A DNA stretch of 34,673 nt. It comes from Nocardioidaceae bacterium (GTDB lineage Bacteria > Actinomycetota > Actinomycetes > Propionibacteriales > Nocardioidaceae). The notes under the pieces were generated by a model. The model did no database searches. It was not told where the DNA came from and saw only the letters and a program-made list of their open reading frames with translations. Position 1 is the first letter of the stretch. Each line of letters starts with the position of its first letter. A program made the position numbers and the translations under genes. Shown here one piece after another: positions 8,030 through 16,093 of the stretch. The DNA lies in contig JAGIBL010000014.1 of NCBI GenBank assembly GCA_017744365.1, forward strand, positions 1-34,673. Direction: 5' to 3'.

Positions 8030-9621
8030 ACCCGCTCGCCGCTCACCCAGGTCTCCTCGACGGTGATCGCCGCGAGCTTGCCGGGGTCGACCAGGAACGG
8101 GTCCGCGTCGAGGATGGCGAAGTCGGCGTGCTTGCCGACCTCGAGGGTGCCGCGGTCGCCCTCGGCGTGGATCGCGGTCGCGCTGCCCAGGGTGTAGCCG
8201 GTCAGGGCCTCCTCGACCGTCAGTGCCTCCTCCGGCATCCACGGCTCGCCGCCGTCGAGCGGGGACCGGGTGACCGCGCACTGGATGCCGACGAACGGCT
8301 CCATCTCGGCCACGTTCCAGTCGCTCGACAGCGCCAGGGTGGCGCCGCGGTCGTGCAGCGAGCGCAGCGGCCACGCCTGGTGCCAGCGCTCCGGCCCGAC
8401 CGCGTCCGCCCAGGCGTGCCCCGGCCCCGCGATCTCCGGGCTGGCGTGCCGCGGCTGCATGCACGCGACCACGCCCAGCGCCGCGAACCGGTCCAGGTCG
8501 GCGGTCCGGGTGCACTCGACGTGCACGATCTGGTGCCGGGCGTCGCGCGGGCCGTTGACCCTCCGCGCGTGCTCGACCGCGTCCAGCACCGTGCTGATGC
8601 CCCGGTCGCCGGTGGCGTGCACGAACAGCTGGAACCCGTCGGCATCCAGATCGGCGACCAGGTCGGCGAAGGCGGCCGGGTCGTAGTAGGTGCGGCCCCG
8701 GTTGCCCGGCTCGTTCGCGTACGGCGCGTGCAGCGCAGCGGTGTGCGGCTCGACCACGTCGTCGATGTAGAGCTTGAGCGGGCCGACCCGGAGCCGGTCG
8801 TCGTCGTGGGTCGCCTTGAGCCGGGCGAACTCGGCTCGTTCCGCGGCGGTGGTGCCCGGCGGGTGGAACATCGCCAGCAGCACCCGCGAGCGCAGCCGAC
8901 CCTCGTCGCGGGCGCGCAGGAAGAGCGCGACGTCGTCGGGGGAGTTCTGCGGCTCGACGACGGTGGTGATCCCGCAGGCGATGGCGTGGTCGAGGCTCGC
9001 GGCGAGGCGGGCGTACTGCCGCTCGGGATCGGCCCAGGGAAGGCCACGCTCGCGCAGTGCCCGCAGCCCGGCCCGGGAGAGTCCCTTGACCGCGAAGTCG
9101 GCGACGAACCCGGTGGGCCTGCCGTCCTCCAGCTCGGCGGTGCCGAAGGGGAGGTCGGCTTCTTCGACTCCCAGCGCCTCGAGGCCGAGCGAGTTGAGCC
9201 AGAGCGTGTGCACGTCGTAGCTGAACACCGCCGCCGGCCGGTCCGGGACCAGGGCGTCGAGCATCGCCGCGGTCGGGTGCGCCCCGTTCTCCAGGCCCGC
9301 GTAGGCGTAGCCCTCGGCCTCGACCCAGGGTGCGTCCGGGTTCTCGGCGGCCCAAGCCGCGAGCCGCTCGCCCACCGCGGCGAGCGAGTCGGCGCCGGCG
9401 AGCTGGGCGCAGGCCGCGTCCGAGCCGAGGCGGACGTGGTTGTGCGCGTCCACGAAGCCGGGCACCACCGTGCGTCCGTCCAGGTCGATCGTCCGCGTGG
9501 CGGGCGGTGCGTCGGCGGTGGCGCCGGTCCAGGAGATGCGCCCGTCAGTGATCGCCAGCGCCTCGACGAGCTCGCCGGCGCGGGTGTGGATGGTGCCGTT
9601 GACGAGAACCAGCGAGGTCAC
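8014..9621 (-). CDS. YtcJ-like metal-dependent amidohydrolase (amidohydrolase 3 family)
   Basis: A 535-residue protein starting at a GTG (9621) that overlaps the permease stop as GTGA, so the two are translationally coupled. Open frame upstream of this GTG lies in the permease gene and is not used. It has the TIM-barrel amidohydrolase layout: an N-terminal beta sandwich (LVLVNGTIHT), the metal-binding HxH at H60/H62 in GFVDAHNHVRLG, central VHATGDRGIS and VHVECTR histidines, the late LALSSDWNVAEMEPF aspartate, and a C-terminal beta strand set with VGKHADFAILDADPF. YtcJ-type enzymes have poorly known substrates, often N-acyl or formyl amides. Pairing with a permease beside agmatine genes suggests hydrolysis of an imported amide or guanidino compound; this is inference. 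Confidence 0.83.
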   Translation of the reverse strand: MTSLVLVNGTIHTRAGELVEALAITDGRISWTGATADAPPATRTIDLDGRTVVPGFVDAHNHVRLGSDAACAQLAGADSLAAVGERLAAWAAENPDAPWVEAEGYAYAGLENGAHPTAAMLDALVPDRPAAVFSYDVHTLWLNSLGLEALGVEEADLPFGTAELEDGRPTGFVADFAVKGLSRAGLRALRERGLPWADPERQYARLAASLDHAIACGITTVVEPQNSPDDVALFLRARDEGRLRSRVLLAMFHPPGTTAAERAEFARLKATHDDDRLRVGPLKLYIDDVVEPHTAALHAPYANEPGNRGRTYYDPAAFADLVADLDADGFQLFVHATGDRGISTVLDAVEHARRVNGPRDARHQIVHVECTRTADLDRFAALGVVACMQPRHASPEIAGPGHAWADAVGPERWHQAWPLRSLHDRGATLALSSDWNVAEMEPFVGIQCAVTRSPLDGGEPWMPEEALTVEEALTGYTLGSATAIHAEGDRGTLEVGKHADFAILDADPFLVDPGKLAAITVEETWVSGERVYFRA

Positions 9622-11006
9622 CGGTCCTCCTTGGCGTCGACGAGGAAGCGGGACTCCCGGCGCGGGCGCAGGTAGAGCACGTCGTAGGCGAGCGCGGCGG
9701 CGACGAGGCCGCCGGTGATGAGCAGGTCCTGCGAGGAGGACTCCAGCAGTGCGTACCCGACCGCGAGGATCACCAGTACCGAGGGCAGCGGCCACAGCGG
9801 CATCCGCCAGCCCGGGTGCGGGCCTCGTCGTACGGTGAGGGCGGCGACGGCGAGCAGCAGGTACACCGCGGAGACGATCACCGCGGTGACGCCGAGCAGC
9901 GACTCGATGTCGACCAGGTAGGCGAGCACGGCCCCGGGGATCGCGACCACCAGCGTGGCGAGCACCGGCGAGCCGAACCGCGGGTGGAGCCGGGTCAGCG
10001 CCCGGTTGACCGGCGCCGGCCAGGCCTGGTCGCGGCCCGAGGCGTAGATGACCCGGCCGTTCTGCAGCACCATCACGATGACCGCGTTGAGGATCGCGAC
10101 CGCGATGCCGACGCTGATCGCGGCGGAGACCCGCTCGTTGGACCAGGCGGTGACGAAGTCGGGGAAGGTGCCGGTGCCGAGGTCGCCCAGGCCGCCGACG
10201 CCGAGGACCGTGGCGATGGTCGGCACGATGATGATCGACGAGCCGACCAGCAGGGAGGCGAAGACGGCGCGGGCCACGTTCGTGCGCGGCTCGACGATCT
10301 CCTCGGCCAGGTACGACGCGGTGCCGAACCCGTTGGCCACGAACATCGCCACCGACAGCCCGGACATGAGCACGCCGAGGGTGAACGGCGAGAGCGCCCC
10401 GCCGTCCAGGGCGTGCGGGTGCACGAGCGTGCTCACCGGACGCTCGGCGTGGCTGAAGCCGAGGTAGGCGACCACGGCGGCCGCGACCGTCTCGACGGCG
10501 AGGAAGCAGCTGGTGACCACCGCGTTGGCCTTGATGTCCAGCACGCCGGTGGCGGTGGCCAGCAGCATCACGAACGCGCCGGTCGCGGCCCGGTCCAGGT
10601 GCACGATCGGGGCCAGGTAGTCAGCCGTCCCGAGCGCGATCACCGGCGGGATCACCACCAGCAGCGCGGCGGTGAGCACGAAGGTGATCCAGCCGACCCG
10701 GCGGCCCAGCGTGTGCGTGACCATCGCGTACTCGCCGCCGCTGCTCGGGGTGCGGGTGCCGAGCTCGGCGTAGCAGGCGCCGACGCAGAGCGAGACCCCG
10801 ACGCCGGCGAGCAGCGTGAGCACGACGCCCGAGCCCTGGGAGGCCAGCAGCGTCGGCACGATGATGAACAGGCTGGAGGCCGGGGTGATGCACGAGATGG
10901 TCAGGAGCACCGCGCCGACGACGCCGAGAACGGGCTGAAGTCCCCTGTCCTGCGGGGCTCTCGCGTGATCGGCCGGGTCGGCCAGGTGAGTGGAGACGGT
11001 GGTCAT
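9618..11006 (-). CDS. APC-family amino acid/polyamine permease
   Basis: A 462-residue membrane protein. The ATG at 11006 is chosen because GGAG lies a few bases upstream and because the next in-frame ATG (11024) falls inside an operator-like palindrome. It has the usual APC plan of about 12 hydrophobic helices. Helix 1 carries the unwound motif region LLTISCITPASSLFIIVP, and helices 2-3 carry YAELGTRTPSSGGEYAMV, the family hallmark for substrate binding. Later helices include FVANGFGTASYLAEEI and LNAVIVMVLQNGRVIYASG. It most likely imports an amino acid or polyamine such as agmatine or putrescine, judged from the neighbouring agmatine-degrading operon and the shared operator. Which substrate is not visible from sequence. 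Confidence 0.88.
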   Translation of the reverse strand: MTTVSTHLADPADHARAPQDRGLQPVLGVVGAVLLTISCITPASSLFIIVPTLLASQGSGVVLTLLAGVGVSLCVGACYAELGTRTPSSGGEYAMVTHTLGRRVGWITFVLTAALLVVIPPVIALGTADYLAPIVHLDRAATGAFVMLLATATGVLDIKANAVVTSCFLAVETVAAAVVAYLGFSHAERPVSTLVHPHALDGGALSPFTLGVLMSGLSVAMFVANGFGTASYLAEEIVEPRTNVARAVFASLLVGSSIIIVPTIATVLGVGGLGDLGTGTFPDFVTAWSNERVSAAISVGIAVAILNAVIVMVLQNGRVIYASGRDQAWPAPVNRALTRLHPRFGSPVLATLVVAIPGAVLAYLVDIESLLGVTAVIVSAVYLLLAVAALTVRRGPHPGWRMPLWPLPSVLVILAVGYALLESSSQDLLITGGLVAAALAYDVLYLRPRRESRFLVDAKEDR

Positions 11007-11023
11007 GGTGCTCCTCGAAGTCA

Positions 11024-11042
11024 TTTTGAACGTCGTACAAAA
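11024..11042. promoter_or_regulatory. TetR-type operator 1, TTTTGAACGTCGTACAAAA
   Basis: An imperfect 19-base palindrome lying 18 bases upstream of the permease ATG. It matches the reverse complement of the second site at 11706-11724 in 17 of 19 positions. It lies just downstream of the predicted permease start point, the position of a repressor roadblock, and between the permease and the divergent tetR gene, so autoregulation is also plausible. Confidence 0.72.
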
Positions 11043-11057
11043 CTGACGCGCTCCGGA

Positions 11058-11086
11058 ACTATGACCCGGCTCACAACTAAGGTCAA
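11058..11086 (-). promoter_or_regulatory. Predicted permease promoter
   Basis: On the minus strand TTGACC (complement of 11081-11086) and CATAGT (complement of 11058-11063) are spaced 17 bases apart. Transcription would begin near 11051 and enter operator 1 within about 10 bases. The -35 overlaps the beginning of tetR on the other strand. This is a sequence prediction only. Confidence 0.45.
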
Positions 11087-11089
11087 GGG

Positions 11090-11662
11090 GTGACCGTGGA
11101 AAGAACGCGCCGCAACCGCAAGCTCGACCGGCCCCGGGAGCGGGTGCTCGAGGAGGCCTGGCGGCTGCTCGCCGAGAAGGGCCTGGCCGACCTGACCCTG
11201 GCCGAGCTCGGCCGCCGGGTGGACACCAGTGCGAGCCACCTCCTCTACTACTTCGGCAGCAAGGACGACTTGCTCCTCGAGGTGGTGCGCTGGAGCGAGA
11301 GCCAGCTCCGCGAGGCCCGGGCCGCCGCGCTCGCGACGGGGTCGGTGCAGACCCGGCTGCGCAGGTTCTGCGAGCTCTACCTGCCCAGCGAGCCGGGCGA
11401 CCCACGCTGGCTGCTCTGGATCGAGCTGTGGCCACGGGCGCTGCGGAGCACCTCGCTCGGCGAGCACTACGGCGACTTCGACGCCGAGTGGAGGGCGGAC
11501 CTGGCGGCGCTGCTCGAGGAGGCCGGAGCCCGGGACGCGACGGCGCGCGCCCGCCGGATCTGCGCGCTGCTGGACGGCCTCAGCGTCGCGCTCGTGCTGG
11601 GGGAGGACGGGCTCACCGTCAAGGACGCCTGGAAGCACGTCCGGGCACTGCTGCCCGACTGA
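11090..11662 (+). CDS. TetR-family transcriptional repressor of the agmatine/putrescine genes
   Basis: A 190-residue protein starting at GTG 11090 with AAGG upstream. The N-terminal TetR DNA-binding domain spans about residues 15-62 (RERVLEEAWRLLAEKGLADL, then LGRRVDTSASHLLYYFGSKDDLLLEVV, with the diagnostic YYFGSKDDL). The C-terminal ligand domain resembles the BetI-like group, with the WLLWIELWPRALR helix typical of regulators of amine and amino-acid catabolism. It lies between a divergent permease operon and the co-directional agmatine operon. Each of these has a near-identical palindrome at its start, so it most likely represses both. The inducer could be agmatine, N-carbamoylputrescine or putrescine; that is inference. 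Confidence 0.88.
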   Translation: MTVERTRRNRKLDRPRERVLEEAWRLLAEKGLADLTLAELGRRVDTSASHLLYYFGSKDDLLLEVVRWSESQLREARAAALATGSVQTRLRRFCELYLPSEPGDPRWLLWIELWPRALRSTSLGEHYGDFDAEWRADLAALLEEAGARDATARARRICALLDGLSVALVLGEDGLTVKDAWKHVRALLPD

Positions 11663-11667
11663 GCGGG

Positions 11668-11697
11668 TTGCGCGACTGTGATCCGCGGCACTACTGT
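11668..11697 (+). promoter_or_regulatory. Predicted promoter of the agmatine deiminase operon
   Basis: TTGCGC at 11668-11673 and TACTGT at 11692-11697 are separated by 18 bases. The expected start point is near 11704, immediately before operator 2. The heptamer ACTGTGA is repeated at 11675 and 11693 inside this element. Confidence 0.42.
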
Positions 11698-11705
11698 GAC
11701 TCACG

Positions 11706-11724
11706 TTTTGAATGACGTTCAAAA
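11706..11724. promoter_or_regulatory. TetR-type operator 2, TTTTGAATGACGTTCAAAA
   Basis: A near-perfect palindrome ending 14 bases before the GTG start of the agmatine deiminase gene and just downstream of its predicted promoter. Its reverse complement differs from operator 1 at only two positions. The two sites flank tetR and are the best candidates for its binding sites. Confidence 0.75.
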
Positions 11725-11738
11725 TTGTGAGGAGCATC

Positions 11739-12770
11739 GTGACCGTCACCGGACCCTGGGTCATGCCGGCCGAGACCGCGCCGCACGCGGCGACCTGGAT
11801 GGCCTGGCCGAGCGCGTCGTACACGCTCGGCGGCTCGCCCGCGGAGGCCGAGCTGGCCCGCCGTACCTGGGCCGCCGTGGCCAACGAGATCGCCGCTTTC
11901 GAGCCGGTGCACGTGCTCGTGCCTGCGAGCGAGACCACGGCCGCGCGCCGGCTGCTCGCCGCGCGGATCAGCGTGCACGAGGTGCCGCTGGACGACGCGT
12001 GGTTCCGCGACATCGGGCCGACCTTCGTCGTGGGTCCCGGACGAGAGCTCGGCGCCGTCAACTGGGTCTTCAACGGCTGGGGCGCCCAGGAGTGGGCGAC
12101 CTGGGAGCACGACGCGGTCGCCAGCGAGGCCGCGACCGCGCTGGCCGGCGCCATCCGGATCGACTCGCCCCTGGTCAACGAGGGCGGCGGCCTCCACACC
12201 GACGGAGCCGGCACCTTCCTGGTCACCGAGACCGTCCAGCTCGACCCGCACCGCAACCCCGGCTGGACCCGCGAGCAGGTCGAGGCCGAGCTGGCCCGCA
12301 CCCTCGGCGCCCGGCACCTGGTCTGGCTGCCGCGCGGGCTGACCCGGGACAACGAGCGGTTCGGCACCCGCGGGCACGTCGACATCGTGGCCACCTTCGC
12401 CGACCGCGGCCTGGTGCTCGTGCACGACCAGCGCGACCCGGCGCACCCCGACCTCGCCGTCAGCCGCGAGCTGGCCGCGGTGCTGCGCGAGTCGCACGAC
12501 GCCGAAGGCAAGCCTCTGGACCTGGTCGCGCTGCCGGCGCCGACGGTGCTCCGCGACGCCGAGGGCTGGGTCGACTACAGCTACGTCAACCACTACGTCT
12601 GCAACGGCGCGGTGATCGCCTGCGCCTTCGACGACCCCGCCGACGCCGAGGCCCGCGAGGTGCTCGCCGAGGCCTACCCCGGACGCGAGGTCGTCCAGGT
12701 GGACGCCCGGCCGCTGTTCGCCCGCGGCGGCGGCATCCACTGCATCACCCAGCAACAGCCCGCCCTGTGA
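11739..12770 (+). CDS. aguA: Agmatine deiminase (porphyromonas-type peptidylarginine deiminase family)
   Basis: A 343-residue protein. The GTG at 11739 is chosen because it follows GAGGAG at good spacing; the in-frame ATG at 11712 sits within the operator. Seen motifs are MPAETAPHAATWMAWP, DDAWFRDIGPTFVV, NEGGGLHTDGAGTFLVTE, the GHVDIVATF histidine/aspartate pair and the nucleophile C335 in GGGIHCITQQQPAL at the C-terminus, all diagnostic of agmatine deiminase. The enzyme hydrolyses agmatine to N-carbamoylputrescine and ammonia in the cytosol. The next gene (11 bases on) encodes the enzyme for that product. A related peptidyl-arginine deiminase function is possible but less likely in this operon. 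Confidence 0.93.
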   Translation: MTVTGPWVMPAETAPHAATWMAWPSASYTLGGSPAEAELARRTWAAVANEIAAFEPVHVLVPASETTAARRLLAARISVHEVPLDDAWFRDIGPTFVVGPGRELGAVNWVFNGWGAQEWATWEHDAVASEAATALAGAIRIDSPLVNEGGGLHTDGAGTFLVTETVQLDPHRNPGWTREQVEAELARTLGARHLVWLPRGLTRDNERFGTRGHVDIVATFADRGLVLVHDQRDPAHPDLAVSRELAAVLRESHDAEGKPLDLVALPAPTVLRDAEGWVDYSYVNHYVCNGAVIACAFDDPADAEAREVLAEAYPGREVVQVDARPLFARGGGIHCITQQQPAL

Positions 12771-12781
12771 AGGAAAGTCCC

Positions 12782-13732
12782 ATGAAGCTGTACACCGCCC
12801 CTGTCTCGTCCTCCCCGGCGAGGGTCGGCTCCGGAACCGGCCGCACCCTGACCGTCGGCGTCGTCCAGATGCACTGGCAGGCCGACCCGGCCGCGCACGC
12901 CGCCACCCTCACCGAGGGCATCGGCCAGGCAGCGGCCGCCGGCGCGCAGGTCGTCTTCCTGCCCGAGCTCACCCTGTCCCGCTACCCGGCGGACACGCTG
13001 CCCTCGGGTCGCCCGGTCGACCTCGCCGAGCCGCTCGAGGGCGGCCCGACCCACGCGTTCGCGGCGGCGGCCGCCCGGGCTCACGGCGTCTTCGTGCACG
13101 CCTCGCTGTACGAGGCCGCCGACACCGGGGACGGCCTTGGCTACAACACCGCGATCCTGGTCGCCCCCGACGGCGCCGTCGTCGCGCGCACCCGCAAGCT
13201 GCACATCCCGGTCACCGAGGGCTACTTCGAGGACCGGTACTTCCGGGCCGGCCCGGCCGTGGACCCCTACCCGGTGCACACCCCCGACCTGCCGGGCGCG
13301 CCGAAGCTCGGTCTACCGACCTGCTGGGACCAGTGGTTCCCGGAGCTGGCCCGTGCGTACTCCCTGGCCGGTGCCGAGGTGCTCGCGTACCCGACCGCGA
13401 TCGGGTCGGAGCCGGACCATCCTGACTTCGACACCCAGCCGATCTGGCAGCACGTGATCGTCGGCCACGGCATCACCAGCGGGTTGTTCATGGCGGTGCC
13501 GAACCGGTGGGGCGACGAGGGCCGGATCTCCTTCTACGGCTCCTCGTTCGTCTCCGACCCCTACGGCCGGGTGCTCGTGCAGGCGCAGCGCGACGAGGAC
13601 GCGGTGCTCGTCGCCGCGCTGGACCTCGACCAGCGCTCCGACTGGCTGACGCTGTTCCCGTTCCTGGACACCCGCCGACCGGACACCTACGACTCGCTGG
13701 TGGCGACCGACTCGCTGGCGGTGACCCGATGA
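12782..13732 (+). CDS. aguB: N-carbamoylputrescine amidohydrolase (nitrilase superfamily)
   Basis: A 316-residue carbon-nitrogen hydrolase. The Glu-Lys-Cys triad is visible as E62 in FLPELTLSRY, K139 in RTRKLHIPVTEGYFED and C181 in GLPTCWDQWFPE. The last motif and the KLHIP...EGYFEDRYF segment are typical of N-carbamoylputrescine amidase, which yields putrescine, CO2 and ammonia. The sequence starts with about 25 extra residues before the conserved LTVGVVQMHW strand. AGGAAAG provides a ribosome site before the ATG at 12782. It lies between aguA and the amine oxidase, overlapping the oxidase by four bases (ATGA). Beta-ureidopropionase or another carbamoylase function is the main alternative. 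Confidence 0.92.
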   Translation: MKLYTAPVSSSPARVGSGTGRTLTVGVVQMHWQADPAAHAATLTEGIGQAAAAGAQVVFLPELTLSRYPADTLPSGRPVDLAEPLEGGPTHAFAAAAARAHGVFVHASLYEAADTGDGLGYNTAILVAPDGAVVARTRKLHIPVTEGYFEDRYFRAGPAVDPYPVHTPDLPGAPKLGLPTCWDQWFPELARAYSLAGAEVLAYPTAIGSEPDHPDFDTQPIWQHVIVGHGITSGLFMAVPNRWGDEGRISFYGSSFVSDPYGRVLVQAQRDEDAVLVAALDLDQRSDWLTLFPFLDTRRPDTYDSLVATDSLAVTR

Positions 13733-15054
13733 GCGCGCACGACGTCGTCGTCATCGGCGCCGGCGTCACCGGACTGACCGCCGCGCTGCGGCTCGTCGAG
13801 ACCGGGCAGGACGTCCTCGTCCTCGAGGCCCGCGACCGCGTCGGCGGCCGGCTGCGCAGCGACGCCCACGACGGGTCGGAGTTCGAGATCGGCGGTCAGT
13901 GGGTCTCGCCCGACCAGACCGCGCTGCTGCGGCTGCTCGACGAGCTCGCCCTGGAGACGTTCGCGCGGGCACGAGACGGCGCCTCTCTCTACGTCGACGC
14001 CGCCGGAACCGCGCACCAGTTCACGGGCGAGGCGCTGCCCGTCGAGCCGGAGACCGCGCACGCGATCGAGATGCTGGTCAAGGAGCTCGACCGGCTGGCC
14101 GCGCTGATGGATCCGGACCGGCCGTGGGAGCACCCGGATGCCGCGGCCCTCGACCAGGTCACCTTCGCGCACTGGCTGGAGCAGCAGTGCGACGACGTCG
14201 AGGCCCGCGACAACGTGGCCCTGTACGTCGGACCGGCGATGCTGACCAAGCCGGCGCACACCTTCTCGGCGCTGCAGGCGGTGCTGATGGCCGCCAGCGC
14301 CGGGTCGTTCAGCCACCTGGTCGACGCCGACTTCATCCTCGACCGCCGGGTGGTCGGCGGGCTCGCGTCGGTGCCGTCCGCCCTGGCCGCGCGCCTGGGT
14401 GACCGGGTCCGGCTCGGGGCCGACGTCACCGGGGTGGCGTGGGACGCCGACGGTGCCGTCGTGAGCGTCGGTGACGAGCGGATCGGCGCGCGGCACGTCG
14501 TGATGGCGGTGCCGCCCACCCTGGTCTCCCGGGTCCGGTTCGCCCCCGAGCTGCCCGCCGAGCACCGGCACGCGCGCCAGCACCAGTCGTTCGGGCTGGT
14601 GGTCAAGGTGCAGGCCGAGTACCCGACGCCGTTCTGGCGCGAGCAGGGCCTCAGCGGCACCGGCTTCGGCCCGTACCGGCTGGTGCACGAGGTCTACGAC
14701 AACGGCCACCACGGCGCGTCCACCGGCACGCTCGTCGGCTTCGTCTCCGACGTCCACGCCGACGCCCTCGGGCGGCTCTCGTCCGAGGAGCGCCGCGGCC
14801 GGATCCTGGCCGAGCTGGCCGCGTACTTCGGCGAGGAGGCACTGACCCCGACGACGTACGTCGAGAGCGACTGGCAGCACCAGGAGCTCACCGGCGGCGC
14901 CTTCGGGACGAGCTTCGCGATGGGCAGCCTGACCCGGTACGGCGCCGTGCTGCACGAGCCCGTCGGGCCGGTGCTGTTCGGCAGCAGCGACATCGCCGGG
15001 CTCGGGTTCCAGCACGTCGACGGAGCGATCCGGATCGGCGAGCGGCTCGCCTAG
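13729..15054 (+). CDS. Flavin monoamine oxidase, probable putrescine oxidase
   Basis: A 441-residue FAD amine oxidase. It starts MSAHDVVVIGAGVTGLTAAL with the GxGxxG dinucleotide-binding fold, then LEARDRVGGRLRS (the second FAD motif) and IGGQWVSPDQ. Near the C-terminus comes FGSSDIAGLGFQHVDGAIRIG, corresponding to the late FAD-contact region of MAO-type enzymes. Such enzymes oxidise primary amines to aldehydes with O2, giving ammonia and H2O2. Position directly after the putrescine-forming enzyme, with an ATGA overlap, makes putrescine the likely substrate and 4-aminobutanal the product, which would feed the GABA genes at 2396-6483. Tyramine or another monoamine as substrate cannot be excluded. 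No tat or sec signal is seen, so it is cytosolic. Confidence 0.9.
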   Translation: MSAHDVVVIGAGVTGLTAALRLVETGQDVLVLEARDRVGGRLRSDAHDGSEFEIGGQWVSPDQTALLRLLDELALETFARARDGASLYVDAAGTAHQFTGEALPVEPETAHAIEMLVKELDRLAALMDPDRPWEHPDAAALDQVTFAHWLEQQCDDVEARDNVALYVGPAMLTKPAHTFSALQAVLMAASAGSFSHLVDADFILDRRVVGGLASVPSALAARLGDRVRLGADVTGVAWDADGAVVSVGDERIGARHVVMAVPPTLVSRVRFAPELPAEHRHARQHQSFGLVVKVQAEYPTPFWREQGLSGTGFGPYRLVHEVYDNGHHGASTGTLVGFVSDVHADALGRLSSEERRGRILAELAAYFGEEALTPTTYVESDWQHQELTGGAFGTSFAMGSLTRYGAVLHEPVGPVLFGSSDIAGLGFQHVDGAIRIGERLA

Positions 15055-15076
15055 CGGATCCTGACGTCCTGAACCC

Positions 15077-16045
15077 TCAGACCCGCACCGTCGCCAGCCG
15101 GCTCGCCCGGCGCCCCATCGTGGTGTCCACGGCTTCGGTGAACGGCGGCACGAAGGTCTCCGAGCTGAGCACGCAGCCGGCGTGCCCGCAGTCGGCCTCG
15201 TGCACGGTCGCGCCCGCGATCATCGCGGCGATGCCACGCTGGCGCTCGGGGGAGAGCACCCGGTCCTTGCGGGTGACGACCACCGCGGTCGGGATGTCGA
15301 TCGAGGCGAGCCAGGGCGTCGAGTGGTGCCGGCCCAGGGCGGCGACGGCCTGCGCGACTGCCCACGAGGAGGTGCTGCGCCACTCGGCCAGCGCCCACTG
15401 GTGGGTGTCGGTCGGGTCGAGGAGCACCTCGGTCGCGGTCCGGGCCGCGACGGTCAGCGTCTTGGAGCGGGCGAGCGTGTGCAGCGCTCCCATGCCCAGC
15501 TCCATGCCCTGGTGGAAGACGCGCTCGCTGCCCGTCGTACGGAAGTGGTCCGTGGTCGCCGCCAGCACCAGGCCGCCGAACCGCTGCGGGTGCTGCCGCC
15601 AGGCGCGCTGCGCCACGATCGAGCCCATCGAGTAGCCGGCCACGACGGGCTGCACCAGGTCGAGCAGGTTGGCGATCGCGGCCACGTCGTCGGCGCAGTC
15701 GCGCAGCGAGAAGTGCTCGGAGACGATGCCGCGGCCGTGCCAGCGCTGGTCGAAGACGACCACCCGGTAGCGGCGGGTGAGCTCGGGGATCACCGGGAAC
15801 CAGGTCAGCATCCCGGTGCAGCCGACCGCGTGCAGCAGGATCACCGCGGGGGCGTCCTCGGTCGGCCCCGGTACGTCGGTCAGCCAGGTACGACCGCGCC
15901 CCGGCACGTCGAGCCAGCGCCCCGGAGGCACCGTCACCTCGGGCACGTCGACCAGCTCGCGCAGCAGCGTGGGCAGCGTCGGCAGCGGCAAGGCGTCACC
16001 TCGATCTGGAGAAGCGGGAGGGTGATGCTGGATCGCCCTCGTCAC
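15077..16045 (-). CDS. Alpha/beta hydrolase
   Basis: A 322-residue protein. The hydrolase fold is clear: oxyanion-hole region LLHAVGCTG, strand VVVFDQRWHGRG, nucleophile elbow GYSMGS with S139, the acid D261 in TRKDRVL and H288 in DCGHAG. The N-terminal 60 residues are Pro-rich and not obviously part of the fold. The GTG at 16045 is the first available start, but a later start is possible. It is divergent from the acyl-CoA dehydrogenase gene, with a KstR-like operator between them, so it may belong to the steroid regulon as an esterase, thioesterase or C-C hydrolase. It is not an obvious HsaD, and the substrate is unknown. Confidence 0.8.
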   Translation of the reverse strand: MTRAIQHHPPASPDRGDALPLPTLPTLLRELVDVPEVTVPPGRWLDVPGRGRTWLTDVPGPTEDAPAVILLHAVGCTGMLTWFPVIPELTRRYRVVVFDQRWHGRGIVSEHFSLRDCADDVAAIANLLDLVQPVVAGYSMGSIVAQRAWRQHPQRFGGLVLAATTDHFRTTGSERVFHQGMELGMGALHTLARSKTLTVAARTATEVLLDPTDTHQWALAEWRSTSSWAVAQAVAALGRHHSTPWLASIDIPTAVVVTRKDRVLSPERQRGIAAMIAGATVHEADCGHAGCVLSSETFVPPFTEAVDTTMGRRASRLATVRV

Positions 16046-16052
16046 GCTAGAC

Positions 16053-16066
16053 TAGAACAGGTTTCA
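16053..16066. promoter_or_regulatory. Predicted KstR operator TAGAACAGGTTTCA
   Basis: This matches TnnAACnnGTTnnA, the known binding consensus of the cholesterol repressor KstR, at every defined position. It lies 27 bases before the GTG of the fused dehydrogenase and directly before the GTG of the divergent hydrolase, overlapping -10-like hexamers for both directions (TAGACT at 16048-16053 on the plus strand). Its neighbours are steroid genes, which supports the call. Confidence 0.82.
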
Positions 16067-16093
16067 TTTTTCTGTTCTTCGGAAGGAGCGCCT

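Noticed and set aside
11712-11738. ATG at 11712 as the start of agmatine deiminase
   Set aside because: It lies inside the operator palindrome and has no ribosome site; GTG 11739 has GAGGAG at normal distance.
15077-16045. HsaD (meta-cleavage product hydrolase)
   Set aside because: The nucleophile elbow is GYSMGS and the gene lies away from hsaE-G-F; I do not see HsaD-specific sequence, so only a general hydrolase is called.
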